A stretch of DNA of 64,000 nucleotides from Pyrodictiaceae archaeon (lineage in GTDB: Archaea; Thermoproteota; Thermoprotei_A; Sulfolobales; Pyrodictiaceae), in assembly GCA_027036135.1 (NCBI GenBank), contig JALVSY010000016.1, positions 472,645 through 536,644 of the forward strand. The letters are read 5' to 3'. A program made the position numbers and the translations under genes. Below, one piece after another: positions 9,100 through 17,769 of the stretch (positions are counted from its first letter, which is position 1; each line of letters begins with the position of its first letter). A model generated the notes under the pieces. That model was given only the letters and a program-made list of their open reading frames with translations, did no database searches and had not been told where the DNA came from.

Positions 9100-10260
9100 T
9101 TATTGTATCCTTGCTACGGGTGTTTTGCCGAAGTCTCCTATCTCTATCCATTCGCCTGGCTCCGCGTCCACGGCTACTATTCTTACTCCTAGTGGTTTCT
9201 CTTTGAGGTTGGCGGCAGTGGTTATCTCTGCTAGTATTGCTGCTGTTTTCTCCCTGGTCCATTGCCTCTTGGGTACTAGTACCATGTCTAGCCCTGCTAC
9301 GCACGCATAGGTTAGGTGGAGGAGCTTGTAGATGTTTAGCTCGTTGCTCGCTACCCGCTCTTTCAGCACGTTGTCCTCTGCTACTGGTAGCATTACCTGG
9401 TTAAACCCGGTACAGGTGACGTCTAGGCATAGTTCCTCTATTAGCTCCTCTATCTCCCTAATAGTGGCTGCTACCCCTATCTCTCCTATCCTCTGCCCCG
9501 CTACCTGCTCTACTACCCTGGCTACGCTCTGCTCCATCCAGGGCGAGAGCGATAGGTCTAGGCCCCGGTACTCTAGGCCAAGCTCCTCAGCGATATCCAT
9601 TAGGTTCTCCTCTAGCTCCACGGCTAGGTCGCTTACATCGTTAAAGCCCTCGTAGAGGTCTCTGCCCTCTAGCATCCTCGGGTAGAGCAGGGACGCGCTG
9701 AGCCCATGGACGGGTCCTAGGCTGGACCCCGCGGGGAAGTAGGGTGACTCGATGAAGCCGGGCACGGCTATAGCGAAGCGCGCTGCCTTGTCGGGGTGCC
9801 TCGCTACCTCGTAGAGTATCTTGGCGGCCTCCTCTATGGGTGCTGGTGTTGCTATGCTAGCGTAGACCCGGGGACCGAGCCCAAGTACCTCCAGCACCTG
9901 CCCGGGCCCAGCATCGACAGCCTCAGCGTGGAAGACGGAGTAGTAGACATCGGTGGCGAATGCGTCCCTAGCCTCCTTTAGTAGCTCAATGGTCTTGCTG
10001 GCTGGTAGGGGTGAGGGGGGAAGAGTTACACGTATACTATCTACGCGTAGCCCCATCTTCTCCTCAACCAGCTTCGCGGCCCGCCTAGCCTTCTCGGTTG
10101 CACCCTCTATGACGCTGCGAAGAGTATCCCCGTCCCACTCGGGTACAGCTGCATGGACAACTATGGCCCTTATCTCTGCCTTCTCTGGCCTCAACGCTGT
10201 CCAGGCCTCCGTTACCTTAGGGGCCGTGAACAGAAAATATGCCCCTCCCCCTGCTACCAC
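9100..10260 (-). CDS. DUF711 (UPF0210) family protein
   Basis: 386 residues. The C-terminal blocks REKTAAILAEI, KPLGVRIVAV and PGEWIEIGDFGKTPV correspond to the end of DUF711/UPF0210 proteins, which are metabolic-looking proteins of unknown function in archaea and bacteria. The family usually begins close to the block seen here as EIRAIVV. GTG 10260 would add about 28 residues, and a TTG at 10194 with GGAGG upstream is a good alternative start. The family's internal regions (YFPAGSS and DLSLSPW) are present, so the gene looks intact. Confidence 0.75.
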   Translation of the reverse strand: MVAGGGAYFLFTAPKVTEAWTALRPEKAEIRAIVVHAAVPEWDGDTLRSVIEGATEKARRAAKLVEEKMGLRVDSIRVTLPPSPLPASKTIELLKEARDAFATDVYYSVFHAEAVDAGPGQVLEVLGLGPRVYASIATPAPIEEAAKILYEVARHPDKAARFAIAVPGFIESPYFPAGSSLGPVHGLSASLLYPRMLEGRDLYEGFNDVSDLAVELEENLMDIAEELGLEYRGLDLSLSPWMEQSVARVVEQVAGQRIGEIGVAATIREIEELIEELCLDVTCTGFNQVMLPVAEDNVLKERVASNELNIYKLLHLTYACVAGLDMVLVPKRQWTREKTAAILAEITTAANLKEKPLGVRIVAVDAEPGEWIEIGDFGKTPVARIQ

Positions 10261-10420
10261 GTGTCGTAATGAAGGATGCTATGTTCTCGCATGGGCGCCG
10301 AGAAGAGCTTGCCCTACACTAATATATACTAGAATAAGTATAAATAACTATCCTCTATCTAGGTATAGACCAAATACTTATGTACTAGATAATAGTATTG
10401 GTAATAAACGGTGAGTAGCT

Positions 10421-10858
10421 GTGGCCGAGAAACCGGTTAACCATGAGAGGCTGCAGAAGCTACAGGACGAGCTAAGAAGCCTCATAGCCCAGGCCGACCA
10501 GCTAAGAGCCCAAATAGACATAGTGAACGCGACGATACAGGACCTAGCAGCGAGCATAGAGGTCCTAGACTATATAAAGAAGTATGGCGAGGGCAAGACC
10601 GTACTAGTACCGATAGGCGCTGGTAACTTCATACGCGCAAAGATAGAGAAACCAGACAAGGTAATCATGGGTGTTGGCGGTAGGCTCAGCGTAGAAGTAG
10701 ACATCGATGACGCGAGGAAAATGATAGAGGAGAGGATAGGCACACTCGAGAGCCTAAGACTAGACCTTCTAAGAAAGCTAGAAGAAGTTAATAGGAGAAT
10801 CAACGAGATACTACCACAGGTAGAGCAACTAGCCCGCGAAGAAGAGAAGAAAGCCTAA
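10421..10858 (+). CDS. pfdA: prefoldin alpha subunit
   Basis: 145 residues with the prefoldin-alpha layout: an N-terminal coiled coil (about 8-50), a central beta-hairpin region around [13 protein letters not shown] and [14 protein letters not shown], and a C-terminal coiled coil (about 98-142). Archaeal prefoldin is a hexamer (two alpha, four beta) that hands unfolded proteins to the thermosome. GTG 10421 has GGTGAG upstream. The gene is followed about 100 bases later by a prefoldin-beta-like gene. Confidence 0.92.
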   Translation: MAEKPVNHERLQKLQDELRSLIAQADQLRAQIDIVNATIQDLAASIEVLDYIKKYGEGKTVLVPIGAGNFIRAKIEKPDKVIMGVGGRLSVEVDIDDARKMIEERIGTLESLRLDLLRKLEEVNRRINEILPQVEQLAREEEKKA

Positions 10859-10955
10859 GAGAGCACATCGGCTTCGTAGAGCCTTTTGTAATGCTTTTTC
10901 CTCGCCAATTACCAATCCCCCATTTCTGTTTCTACTAAGTCTCTTGTAGAGGGGT

Positions 10956-11279
10956 ATGGAATTGAACAGCAGCGTGAGCGTTGAGAAGCTAGTCGAGGCT
11001 CTTAGGAGCCTTGAGGCCCTGCGAAGAGAAATAGTAGCTATTCGCTCACGGCTAGCCGAGATACGCGAGGCAAGGAAGATACTTGAGGAGAAGAAACCAG
11101 GCACCATTTTTCGGGAAATAGGGGGACTCGTAATCGAGGTAACCCTGGACGATGCGCTGAGCTATCTAAGGGACGAAGAGGAGCTACTAGAGACGAGACT
11201 CGCGAGGCTGGAGGCAGAGGAGAAGAAGCTCCGAGAAGAAATAGCTCGGCTCGAGAAGGAACTAGGGCTACGAAGATAA
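10956..11279 (+). CDS. prefoldin-beta-like subunit
   Basis: 107 residues: coiled coil (about 8-47), a short central FREIGGLVIEVT segment, then coiled coil (about 66-105). The centre aligns with the VYKIVGNLLVK hairpin of prefoldin beta, and both flanking helices are in the right place. At 107 residues it is slightly shorter than typical beta subunits (about 115-125). It may be the genome's beta subunit or a divergent extra one that changes the complex. Position directly after pfdA supports a prefoldin role. Confidence 0.65.
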   Translation: MELNSSVSVEKLVEALRSLEALRREIVAIRSRLAEIREARKILEEKKPGTIFREIGGLVIEVTLDDALSYLRDEEELLETRLARLEAEEKKLREEIARLEKELGLRR

Positions 11280-11320
11280 GGCCCCCGGGGACTAGGTAAT
11301 GTAGCAACGAGGAGTAAGTG

Positions 11321-11416
11321 AAGATTCTCCGTGATGTGGAGGGCTGTAGCCGCGTCACTGATGGGCCGCTGAGCCCTCTCCCTGGGCGGTGACGTGGCGA
11401 GGGACAACCGAATCTC
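11321..11416. other. possible structured RNA region
   Basis: In the gap before the third HEPN gene, CCGCGTCAC (11350-11358) pairs with GTGACGTGG (11389-11397, one G-U). A hairpin GGGC/GCCC lies inside it. AGATTC (11322-11327) can pair with GAATCT (11410-11415) around both. No known RNA class fits, and no clear promoter was found. Confidence 0.25.
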
Positions 11417-11505
11417 CGGGTCGTCCAGGGTTCTTGCATATTCCTTGGGGCTCTTGTCCCTAAATTTAGGGCTCCTTGTACTATGCTTAGTTCTGGGACC
11501 TGGTT

Positions 11506-11907
11506 GTGCCTAGGCGTTTCAGCGACTGGCTTCGACAAGCTAGGCGAAACCTCTTGTCTGCTGAAATTAATGCCCAGCACGGGCTCTACGAGGAAGCTTG
11601 TTACGAGTCTTACCAGGCAGCGGAGAAGGCGCTTAAGGCTCTCCTGCAATGGCTTGGCATAGAGAGGCGTGGCCATAGCCTCGTGTTTCTCATGCGTGAA
11701 GCCGAGGCCCGGGGCACCCGGGCTCCGGATAGTGTGAGGCGCTGTCTCTTCGCTCTCGATAAGCACTATATTCCTTCCCGCTACCCGGACGTGTATGACG
11801 AGGGTGCCCCTGCTGATTACTACACGGAGGATGATGCTAGGAGCTGTATTCAGTGTGCTAGAGAGGTCTTGGAGTGGGTAGAGAAGCTTGTTAAACAATC
11901 TATGTAA
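11506..11907 (+). CDS. HEPN protein, partner 3
   Basis: 133-residue HEPN protein of the standard PF05168 type, with LRQARRNLLSAE, YESYQAAEKALKALL, GHSL and HYIPSRYPD in order. It is more typical of the family than the two HEPN genes near 5 kb. GTG 11506 is the only sensible start. It overlaps the MNT gene by 20 bases. As a pair they form a HEPN/MNT module; toxicity is inferred from characterised HepT proteins only. Confidence 0.87.
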   Translation: MPRRFSDWLRQARRNLLSAEINAQHGLYEEACYESYQAAEKALKALLQWLGIERRGHSLVFLMREAEARGTRAPDSVRRCLFALDKHYIPSRYPDVYDEGAPADYYTEDDARSCIQCAREVLEWVEKLVKQSM

Positions 11908-12265
11908 CAAGTATAAGCGCTATAGGCCCAGACTTGTGGTACTCTTTGGCTCAAGGGCTCGAGGGGACTGGCTAGAACACAGCGACTACGACGTACTAGT
12001 CGTTGCTGATGAGCTACCAAGTGATCCACGCGAGGCCTTCGCAGTCCTCTATGATCCTAGAGAGCCTCTCGTAATGCCTATCGGTATTAGGAGTGATAGG
12101 TTTCTCGAGAGACTCAGCAGAGGGGACACATTTCTCCTAGAGGTAATAGAGGATGGGAAAATAATTTGTGCAGACAAGGGTTTCCTCGAGAAAGTCATGG
12201 AGGTCTACGAGAGGGTTAGGAAGCGTTTCACTCGACGAGGACGTGCATGGATAAGACTTGGCTAG
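11888..12265 (+). CDS. MNT nucleotidyltransferase, partner 3
   Basis: 125-residue nucleotidyltransferase with GSRARGDWLEHSDYDVLVV, the consensus MNT signature. It starts at TTG 11888 inside the HEPN gene, so translation is coupled. It belongs to a different branch from the two MNT proteins near 5 kb (GSRARG instead of GSVAEG), which shows that this module was acquired or has diverged independently. Confidence 0.86.
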   Translation: MLNNLCNKYKRYRPRLVVLFGSRARGDWLEHSDYDVLVVADELPSDPREAFAVLYDPREPLVMPIGIRSDRFLERLSRGDTFLLEVIEDGKIICADKGFLEKVMEVYERVRKRFTRRGRAWIRLG

Positions 12266-12424
12266 CTTCTCTAGCTGTATATTGTTCGCCTGGTACCTGT
12301 TACTTGGTCATGGACTTGGTTACTGATTTCTCGAACATTTGTTCGCATCTTCTTTCTATTACTTGATGGTTTGTTTGATTAGTTGTTCGTAGTATGTGTG
12401 TATTGTTCGTTTTGTATGGTAAGG

Positions 12425-12433
12425 CTTTTATTT
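12425..12433 (+). promoter_or_regulatory. TATA-like box of the ammonium transporter gene
   Basis: CTTTTATTT would place the transcription start near 12455. This excludes the far-upstream ATG 12394 and supports GTG 12472 as the amt start. Confidence 0.4.
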
Positions 12434-12471
12434 GCCTGTACAGCTCTGCTCCGTGTCTAGGTGCTGGGGTA

Positions 12472-13698
12472 GTGACTAGTGTATCTAGTGGCGATACTGC
12501 GTGGGTGCTGGCCTCAACGGCTCTAGTTATGCTTATGACGCCTGGCCTAGCACTGTTCTATGGCGGGCTTGTTCGGAGGAAGAATGTTCTCAGCGTTATG
12601 ATGTACTGTCTCGGGGCCTATGCGGTCGTCTCTCTGGTCTGGGTGTTGCTGGGATTCTCGCTAGTCTTCGGCAGGGATCTCCACGGCTTCATAGGGAGCC
12701 TAGGGTATGCTGGCCTCCGCGGACTAGGCATTGGAACTGTGTGGCATGGGACACGTATACCCGCTTTGGCTTTTGTCGGGTTCCAGTCAGTGTTCGCGGC
12801 CATAGCCACGGCTATCATAGCCTCCGCTATCGCCGAGAAGGGTAGGGTGGATTCGTGGCTCCTCTTCTCAGCGCTATGGGTGCTCCTCGTCTACAGTGTC
12901 ATAGGTCACTGGCTATGGGGTGGTGGCTGGGCCTCTAGGCTCGGAGCAATAGACTTCGCCGGGGGCATGGTGGTCCACATCGCTAGCGGGTTCTCAGCAC
13001 TAGCACTAGCTCTCGTCGCTGGTAAAAGGAGGGGCGTGAACAGCGTAGAGCCTGTTCCCCATAACTTGCCGCTCGTCTTGACGGGTACTGGTCTCCTATG
13101 GTTCGGGTGGCTAGGCTTCAACGCTGGCAGCGCCCTGGCGGCGAATGGTTTGGCAGCTAATGCTCTCCTGGTAACCAATATCGCTGCTAGCGCTGGTGGC
13201 CTGGCATGGGCGCTGGCAGCCTGGCTTAACCACGGTAGACCCGGGAGCGTTGCTTTCGCCAGCGGCGCTGTGGCGGGTCTCGTGGCTATAACGCCTGCGG
13301 CTGGCTATGTCGGGCCACTAGCAGCGATGCTTATTGGTGCTGTGGCTGGTATGTGGAGCTACTACTGGGTCTCCTACAGGATAAGGCACGGCCTAGACGA
13401 GGTCCTCGATGCCTGGGCTGTCCATGGCATGTCGGGTGTCTGGGGAAGCATAGCGACAGCGATATTCGCTGACCCATCCGTGAACAGCGTCAAAGGCCTA
13501 ATCTATGGCAACGTTCATCTCTTCCTAGCACAGCTCGCTGCCACAGCGGCTAGCATTGCCTGGGCCTTCGCGGCATCGTATGCACTGGCCTGGCTAGTGG
13601 CGAAGACGCTGGGATGGAGGATACCAGAGCAAGCAGAGTACATAGGCCTAGACTTATCAGAGCTCGGCGAGGAAGCCTACGAGACCCTACCAAGCTGA
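12472..13698 (+). CDS. amt: ammonium transporter Amt
   Basis: Amt/Mep/Rh family channel with about 11 membrane helices. Near the N-terminus it has DTAWVLASTALVMLMTPGLALFYGG. The two channel histidines lie in MVVHIASGFSAL and WAVHGMSGVWG. The frame is open to ATG 12394, but archaeal Amt proteins begin about where GTG 12472 lies and a TATA-like box overlaps the extra codons. It imports ammonium across the cell membrane and is normally plugged by PII protein. A PII gene follows after 11 bases, so the two form an operon. Confidence 0.9.
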   Translation: MTSVSSGDTAWVLASTALVMLMTPGLALFYGGLVRRKNVLSVMMYCLGAYAVVSLVWVLLGFSLVFGRDLHGFIGSLGYAGLRGLGIGTVWHGTRIPALAFVGFQSVFAAIATAIIASAIAEKGRVDSWLLFSALWVLLVYSVIGHWLWGGGWASRLGAIDFAGGMVVHIASGFSALALALVAGKRRGVNSVEPVPHNLPLVLTGTGLLWFGWLGFNAGSALAANGLAANALLVTNIAASAGGLAWALAAWLNHGRPGSVAFASGAVAGLVAITPAAGYVGPLAAMLIGAVAGMWSYYWVSYRIRHGLDEVLDAWAVHGMSGVWGSIATAIFADPSVNSVKGLIYGNVHLFLAQLAATAASIAWAFAASYALAWLVAKTLGWRIPEQAEYIGLDLSELGEEAYETLPS

Positions 13699-13709
13699 GA
13701 CGCTGCGGG

Positions 13710-14075
13710 GTGGCCCGGAGAGTGTCTAAGCTAGTTATAGCGTTCATCCGCTCAGAGAAGCTCGAAGCAGTCAAGAAGGCACTCGAGGCTATAGGCGTGC
13801 CGGGTATGACCGTGCTAGAGGTTCATGGCCGTGGCGAGGAGAAAGGCATAGAGCTAACCTACCGGGGCAAAAGGATACACATCGACCTTATCCCAAGGAT
13901 ACAGCTAGAAGTCATAGTCGATGACGACTCCTTGGTAGATAGGGTCATCAACGCCATCGCTGGGGCAGCTTATACGGGCAACCCTGGTGATGGCAGGATA
14001 ATAGTGCTGGGTATTGAGAAGAGCTTACGCATCCGCGAGTACGGCGCGAAGCTATCTGCAGAGAAGCATGCCTAG
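13710..14075 (+). CDS. glnK: PII signal protein (GlnK/GlnB type)
   Basis: About 121 residues from GTG 13710 (GTG 13722 is also possible). It shows the PII features in order: a beta strand with IAFIRSEKLE, a T-loop containing LTYRGKR with the conserved Tyr, IDLIPRIQLEVIV, the B-loop TGNPGDGRI and the C-loop IRIREYG. PII proteins bind ATP/ADP and 2-oxoglutarate and close Amt when nitrogen is plentiful. The frame is open further upstream inside amt, but that stretch is not PII-like. Its place right behind amt marks it as GlnK. Confidence 0.9.
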   Translation: MARRVSKLVIAFIRSEKLEAVKKALEAIGVPGMTVLEVHGRGEEKGIELTYRGKRIHIDLIPRIQLEVIVDDDSLVDRVINAIAGAAYTGNPGDGRIIVLGIEKSLRIREYGAKLSAEKHA

Positions 14076-14606
14076 CTCTACTTTGTTCCCAGGCTGTTGC
14101 CCAAGCTTAGCAATAGAGCCTCACAGACAGCTATGAGAGAGCTACTTGCGAGCTGATAATTACGTCAGCTCCTAAGATCTGAGCAGTTGCTGATTCCGCT
14201 CTAGTGCTCCAGCCTCTATAGGGCCCATAAGCACTTATCGCTCTACTTACCCTTATACTACATAATCGTTGAGCGAGGCCTCGTAGAGCGTATAGCTCAT
14301 GGCCTTGATAACAGTGCATCACTCGATTATCTCAGTAGCGGGCTTTATGGCAATTATTCGTTCCCCGTACCTGCTCAACGACATGGTTCTGTTATGTTTA
14401 ACTTGCTTTGTCCAAAGCCTAATGCCTACATGTGTACGCGGGACAAGAAAACCCATATACATGCAAGGAGCTTAAAAACGGAATAGGTTGAAAAACGAGT
14501 CCTGCACGAAGTCTATTTCTTTGAGGCAAGAATATGGAATATAATTTATACACGCGTTAAAAATATAAATGATATATTTGTTTAAAGCCCGTTCCGGGAA
14601 TGAAGT
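14076..14606. other. 530-base gap with no supported gene
   Basis: The longest reading frame here (63 codons on the minus strand) has no family features. A hairpin GAGCTGA/TCAGCTC lies at 14150-14171, and a CGAGGCCTCG palindrome near 14275. The last 100 bases are AT-rich and carry TTTAAAG about 24 bases before the start at 14607, a likely promoter for that gene. Confidence 0.4.
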
Positions 14607-15848
14607 ATGGCATCAATGCAAGTATTCCTTCGCGAGTCGCCGATCAAAAAAGAAATTCCCTTGTTACTATCAGCTCTTGTAATCCTCGTAATAGCTGGGA
14701 TAATCGGAATATCGTATTTATCTACTTTAACAATTCATAATCCGATAATAAATAATAGTTGGCTAATTAAGCTCTACGGAGCGCATTGGTTCTTCGCAAT
14801 AATGGGTTTTACTGTTGGGCTAATTTCTTCAGAAATAATGGTGCTCTTGTCGCTTGAATGGAGCGGTCGTATGGCTTCTCAATACACCATATTGTTGTTC
14901 TTAGCATTATTCTGGCCAGCTATGATACTGTATCCACTAGGTTACACTAAATTAGCGCTTATCCTCTCTGTTATTTACTTACTGTTTCTCTTCATATATG
15001 CGTCACGTGTCCTATTAGCTCCCTCCTTGATGGGGTTCAAGCCAACTCACTATAACTATTTATTAACAGCGACACCCCTGCTCTTGGCTGCCTTAGTTAC
15101 TTCATGGCTAGTAGCAAGGGTAGAAGGCAGAACGCTATTTAACTTGGCAATGGCTACTACATCATTTCCAGTGCTGACCATAATAGCTATCGAAGGAAGG
15201 GATATACCGCTTCTTCTAGGCATAAAACCGACACGTGAATTTGTCCTAAGGAAAAAGAAAGCATTATCTAGAAGAGCAGTTACAGCATATGTGTTAGCGT
15301 TCCTAGGCATATTGATGGCGTCCTTTGAAGATACTTTAGGTCTGCTACTAGGCGGTATAACTATTATACTATCAGCATTATTCTCTATATTTAGTACGGG
15401 TCTTATGGAGGCATTATCTCCTCAAGGGTTATCAAGTAAAACTAGGCGTGGTCTCTTCTATACTGTTATCTTAGCACAAATATGGTTAATTATAGCCGGG
15501 ATATCTCTAATTGTGGCATCACTAACTAATTATCATATGGCTATCGATATGGCTGTGCACAGCATAACATTGGGCTTTATGTTCAACACTATATTCGGGG
15601 TTGACTCGGTCCTGCTTTATGGGCATGCAGGAATACCATTAAGCATGGTTCCGGAACCAACATTTATACCAGTAATACTGCTTAATATTGCGCTGGTGCT
15701 AAGAGCGTTCTACGACTTGGCAGGAATAGCTCCTCTCCTAGCAATGCTTTCGGGGCCTCTCGTGGGAATAGCTATTCTATGGTTTTATATAAGAAACTTT
15801 ACAAAAATAAGAGCAATATTGATTACTATAAAGAAAAATGTAGGATAA
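14607..15848 (+). CDS. NnrS-like polytopic membrane protein
   Basis: 413 residues with about 12 hydrophobic helices. Two regions resemble the haem-copper-type NnrS family: HWFFAIMGFTVGLISSE near the N-terminus, and AVHSITLGFMFNTIFGVDS followed by LLYGHAGIPL. The latter matches the NnrS pattern H-x2-T-x-G ... GH-x-G. NnrS is linked in bacteria to nitric-oxide metabolism; the role here is unknown. The gene is clearly more AT-rich than amt-glnK and the gene downstream. A different haem-binding membrane family is possible. Confidence 0.5.
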   Translation: MASMQVFLRESPIKKEIPLLLSALVILVIAGIIGISYLSTLTIHNPIINNSWLIKLYGAHWFFAIMGFTVGLISSEIMVLLSLEWSGRMASQYTILLFLALFWPAMILYPLGYTKLALILSVIYLLFLFIYASRVLLAPSLMGFKPTHYNYLLTATPLLLAALVTSWLVARVEGRTLFNLAMATTSFPVLTIIAIEGRDIPLLLGIKPTREFVLRKKKALSRRAVTAYVLAFLGILMASFEDTLGLLLGGITIILSALFSIFSTGLMEALSPQGLSSKTRRGLFYTVILAQIWLIIAGISLIVASLTNYHMAIDMAVHSITLGFMFNTIFGVDSVLLYGHAGIPLSMVPEPTFIPVILLNIALVLRAFYDLAGIAPLLAMLSGPLVGIAILWFYIRNFTKIRAILITIKKNVG

Positions 15849-15932
15849 AATAATATCATTCTTATATATAATATTTTTAATATTAAATTATAAAAATTTA
15901 TAAAATATAATATTATTGAAGAGAAGTTAAGG

Positions 15933-16973
15933 ATGCTTTTGCTCCGGTACTACTATTACCTAGTACCTGGTACTCAGCCACACCACCCCTGGGGGAGTAG
16001 GCTGGGGCCTCTGCCTCCTGGGCCCCCTGGGGCGCTATTAGCCTTGAGCAGCGACATTGTTGTTCTCGACGAATACATGGTGTTTAACGTATTATTGGCT
16101 GCCTCGCTCGGCGAGAGCATCGGGATGGCCGCTGTTCTCGGCGTCGACTCTCCGGGTATTCTTGTCTCCGGGCTCTATGCCTATGGTGCTATAACCGAGG
16201 CTATGATGATCCTAGCTGACAACATTGTTGATAATTGTGGGTTTAACCCGGAGGAGTATGCTGGTTCCTTGGCTGGTCGTGCTAGTCTCGATAACCCGTT
16301 GAGGATGTATGATCCGGGAACAGCGGAGGTCTTGCTCAAGGTTAGGAGGGGGGTTCCGTGGTGGGTTGCTCGGGAGCAGGTAAGTACTCCGAGTTCTAGG
16401 CTGGACGCGGCTGCTCGTGGCGTGCCGGTGGTACTGTTCTACTCTAATAGGCGCCTAGCAGCGACAATGGCTGTTGCCCAGGCCCTGGTCACCCATGTGG
16501 ATGAGCGAGACCTTGAGGCAGCGAGGCTGTACGCGCTAGCTCTCCACACAATGCTATACGCCGGCGTGAAGCCGGACGAGGTACCCCTGCTCCTCATGGA
16601 CGAGACCGATAACTCGTTGCTAAGAGAGCTCTTGGCTCGAATCCCGGACCTGCTAGATGAGCCGGAGCAGCGCGCCGCTAAGCTGCTTCTCCTATCGCCT
16701 TGTAAGTCGCCGCACCCTCTCGGAGTCGCCTTGTACACGGCGCTCCGCTACAATCAGCCAAGCATCGCTGCGCGCCACGCAGCAACCATATGTGGGCAGA
16801 GCAATAACGCGGTACCAGCAGCCTCGATGGCGGCAGTGCTAGCACTAGTGCTCAGCAATGGCGAGCTAGGCGGGGACAGAGTCATAGCCGAGAAGCTTGA
16901 GGCGTACGACGACCTACGTAGGAGGGCAGCAGCACTGAGGTGGGCGGCGCTTAAGTGTAGGAGCCAGTTATGA
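15933..16973 (+). CDS. ADP-ribosylglycohydrolase homologue, apparently catalytically degenerate
   Basis: 346 residues. The order of blocks follows ADP-ribosylglycohydrolase (DraG/ARH) proteins: an N-terminal LGESIGMAAVLG, then ILADNIVDNCGFNPEEYA, then DPGTAEVLLKVRRGVPW (typical GPGTxxALxxxRxGxPW), then a C-terminal Gly/Asn/Ala stretch. The metal ligands are missing. The SDDTxM motif is replaced by GAITEAM, and the late GGDTDT motif by GQSNNAV. A pseudoenzyme or altered substrate is therefore likely. In nitrogen-fixing bacteria DraG is held by PII and AmtB; amt and glnK lie 2 kb upstream, so a related regulatory role is conceivable but unproven. Confidence 0.6.
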   Translation: MLLLRYYYYLVPGTQPHHPWGSRLGPLPPGPPGALLALSSDIVVLDEYMVFNVLLAASLGESIGMAAVLGVDSPGILVSGLYAYGAITEAMMILADNIVDNCGFNPEEYAGSLAGRASLDNPLRMYDPGTAEVLLKVRRGVPWWVAREQVSTPSSRLDAAARGVPVVLFYSNRRLAATMAVAQALVTHVDERDLEAARLYALALHTMLYAGVKPDEVPLLLMDETDNSLLRELLARIPDLLDEPEQRAAKLLLLSPCKSPHPLGVALYTALRYNQPSIAARHAATICGQSNNAVPAASMAAVLALVLSNGELGGDRVIAEKLEAYDDLRRRAAALRWAALKCRSQL

Positions 16974-17078
16974 AGGATGCCGGATTAGTCTATTCCTTGT
17001 CTTTCTCCAGCACCTAAATTAGGGTAACACCCGGCCTCTTACTCGGTGTAGCCGGGTAGCAAAGACCTAGTCGAGGCA

Positions 17079-17678
17079 ATGATTAATATGGGGCTTGTCT
17101 ACGACCTAGTAGTCATCATTGTGTTCGCGCTAGTGGGTGGAGCTATAGGCTACGTAACAAACGTCGTGGCTATCGAGATGCTTTTCCGGCCAAAGAAGCC
17201 TCGCTGCCTGCTCCCCGGCAAGAAGCTATGCATCCAAGGACTAATACCTGCTCGCAAAGAGGCTTTGGCAAAAAGGCTGGGAGAAGTGGCTGCCAAGTAC
17301 GCATACTCTGATACGATAAGAGGACGCTACCAAGAACGCCTAGAAAAAGAGGTAGCAAGCACCGTTAGGGACGCCATAGTTGAGCGCCTAAGTGGATCAG
17401 GTATACGCAGTGCTCTAACCGAGATGCTTCTCCCCGGTATAGCGGAGATGGTAGCCAAGGCGGCAACTCCCCTAATAATGAGACTAGTGGAGGAGGCATC
17501 AAAGAGAATAAACATAGCAGAAATAGTTGAAGAGGAATTCATGAACCTGCCTGTAGAAGATATAGAGAAAATATTCCGTCAGATAGCTGGCCGCGAGCTG
17601 CGCTTCATAGAAATAATGGGCTTCGTACTCGGCGCCATAATAGGCCTAGTAGAGGGAATCATAGCACTAATAGTCTAG
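17079..17678 (+). CDS. DUF445 family membrane protein, short form
   Basis: 199 residues. It starts with a membrane helix and GYVTNVVAIEMLFRPKKP, followed by GLIPARKEALAKRLGE. It ends with ELRFIEIMGFVLGAIIGLVEG and a second helix. Both ends are the hallmarks of DUF445 (YheB type). Full-length members have 370 or more residues, so most of the middle is absent. The reading frame is intact, so this is a compact version, not an obvious pseudogene. GAGG lies directly before ATG 17079. A CCCGGC/GCCGGG hairpin precedes it. The function is unknown. Confidence 0.75.
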   Translation: MINMGLVYDLVVIIVFALVGGAIGYVTNVVAIEMLFRPKKPRCLLPGKKLCIQGLIPARKEALAKRLGEVAAKYAYSDTIRGRYQERLEKEVASTVRDAIVERLSGSGIRSALTEMLLPGIAEMVAKAATPLIMRLVEEASKRINIAEIVEEEFMNLPVEDIEKIFRQIAGRELRFIEIMGFVLGAIIGLVEGIIALIV

Positions 17679-17769
17679 TCCTCTAGTAATGAAGAGCACC
17701 ATCCCCTTCTTTTGAATCATTACTCTCCCGGGGAACCACGTAGCCTAGCCTATCGCGTAACCCATTGTG

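Noticed and set aside
9056..9310. 84-codon plus-strand frame
   Set aside because: It lies antisense to the 3' end of the DUF711 gene, whose conserved C-terminal blocks occupy this stretch.
11326..11376. Possible C/D sRNA boxes in the gap before the third HEPN gene
   Set aside because: The apparent boxes are spaced only a few bases apart, which does not allow guide sequences; only a loose structured-region note was kept.
11038..11910. 290-codon minus-strand frame
   Set aside because: It is antisense to the prefoldin-beta-like and HEPN genes, both with recognisable family motifs; the frame is Ser/Arg/Leu-rich as expected for a shadow.
14131..14322. 63-codon minus-strand frame in the gap after glnK
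   Set aside because: No family features, no ribosome-binding site, and hairpins at its 3' end; not enough to call a gene.
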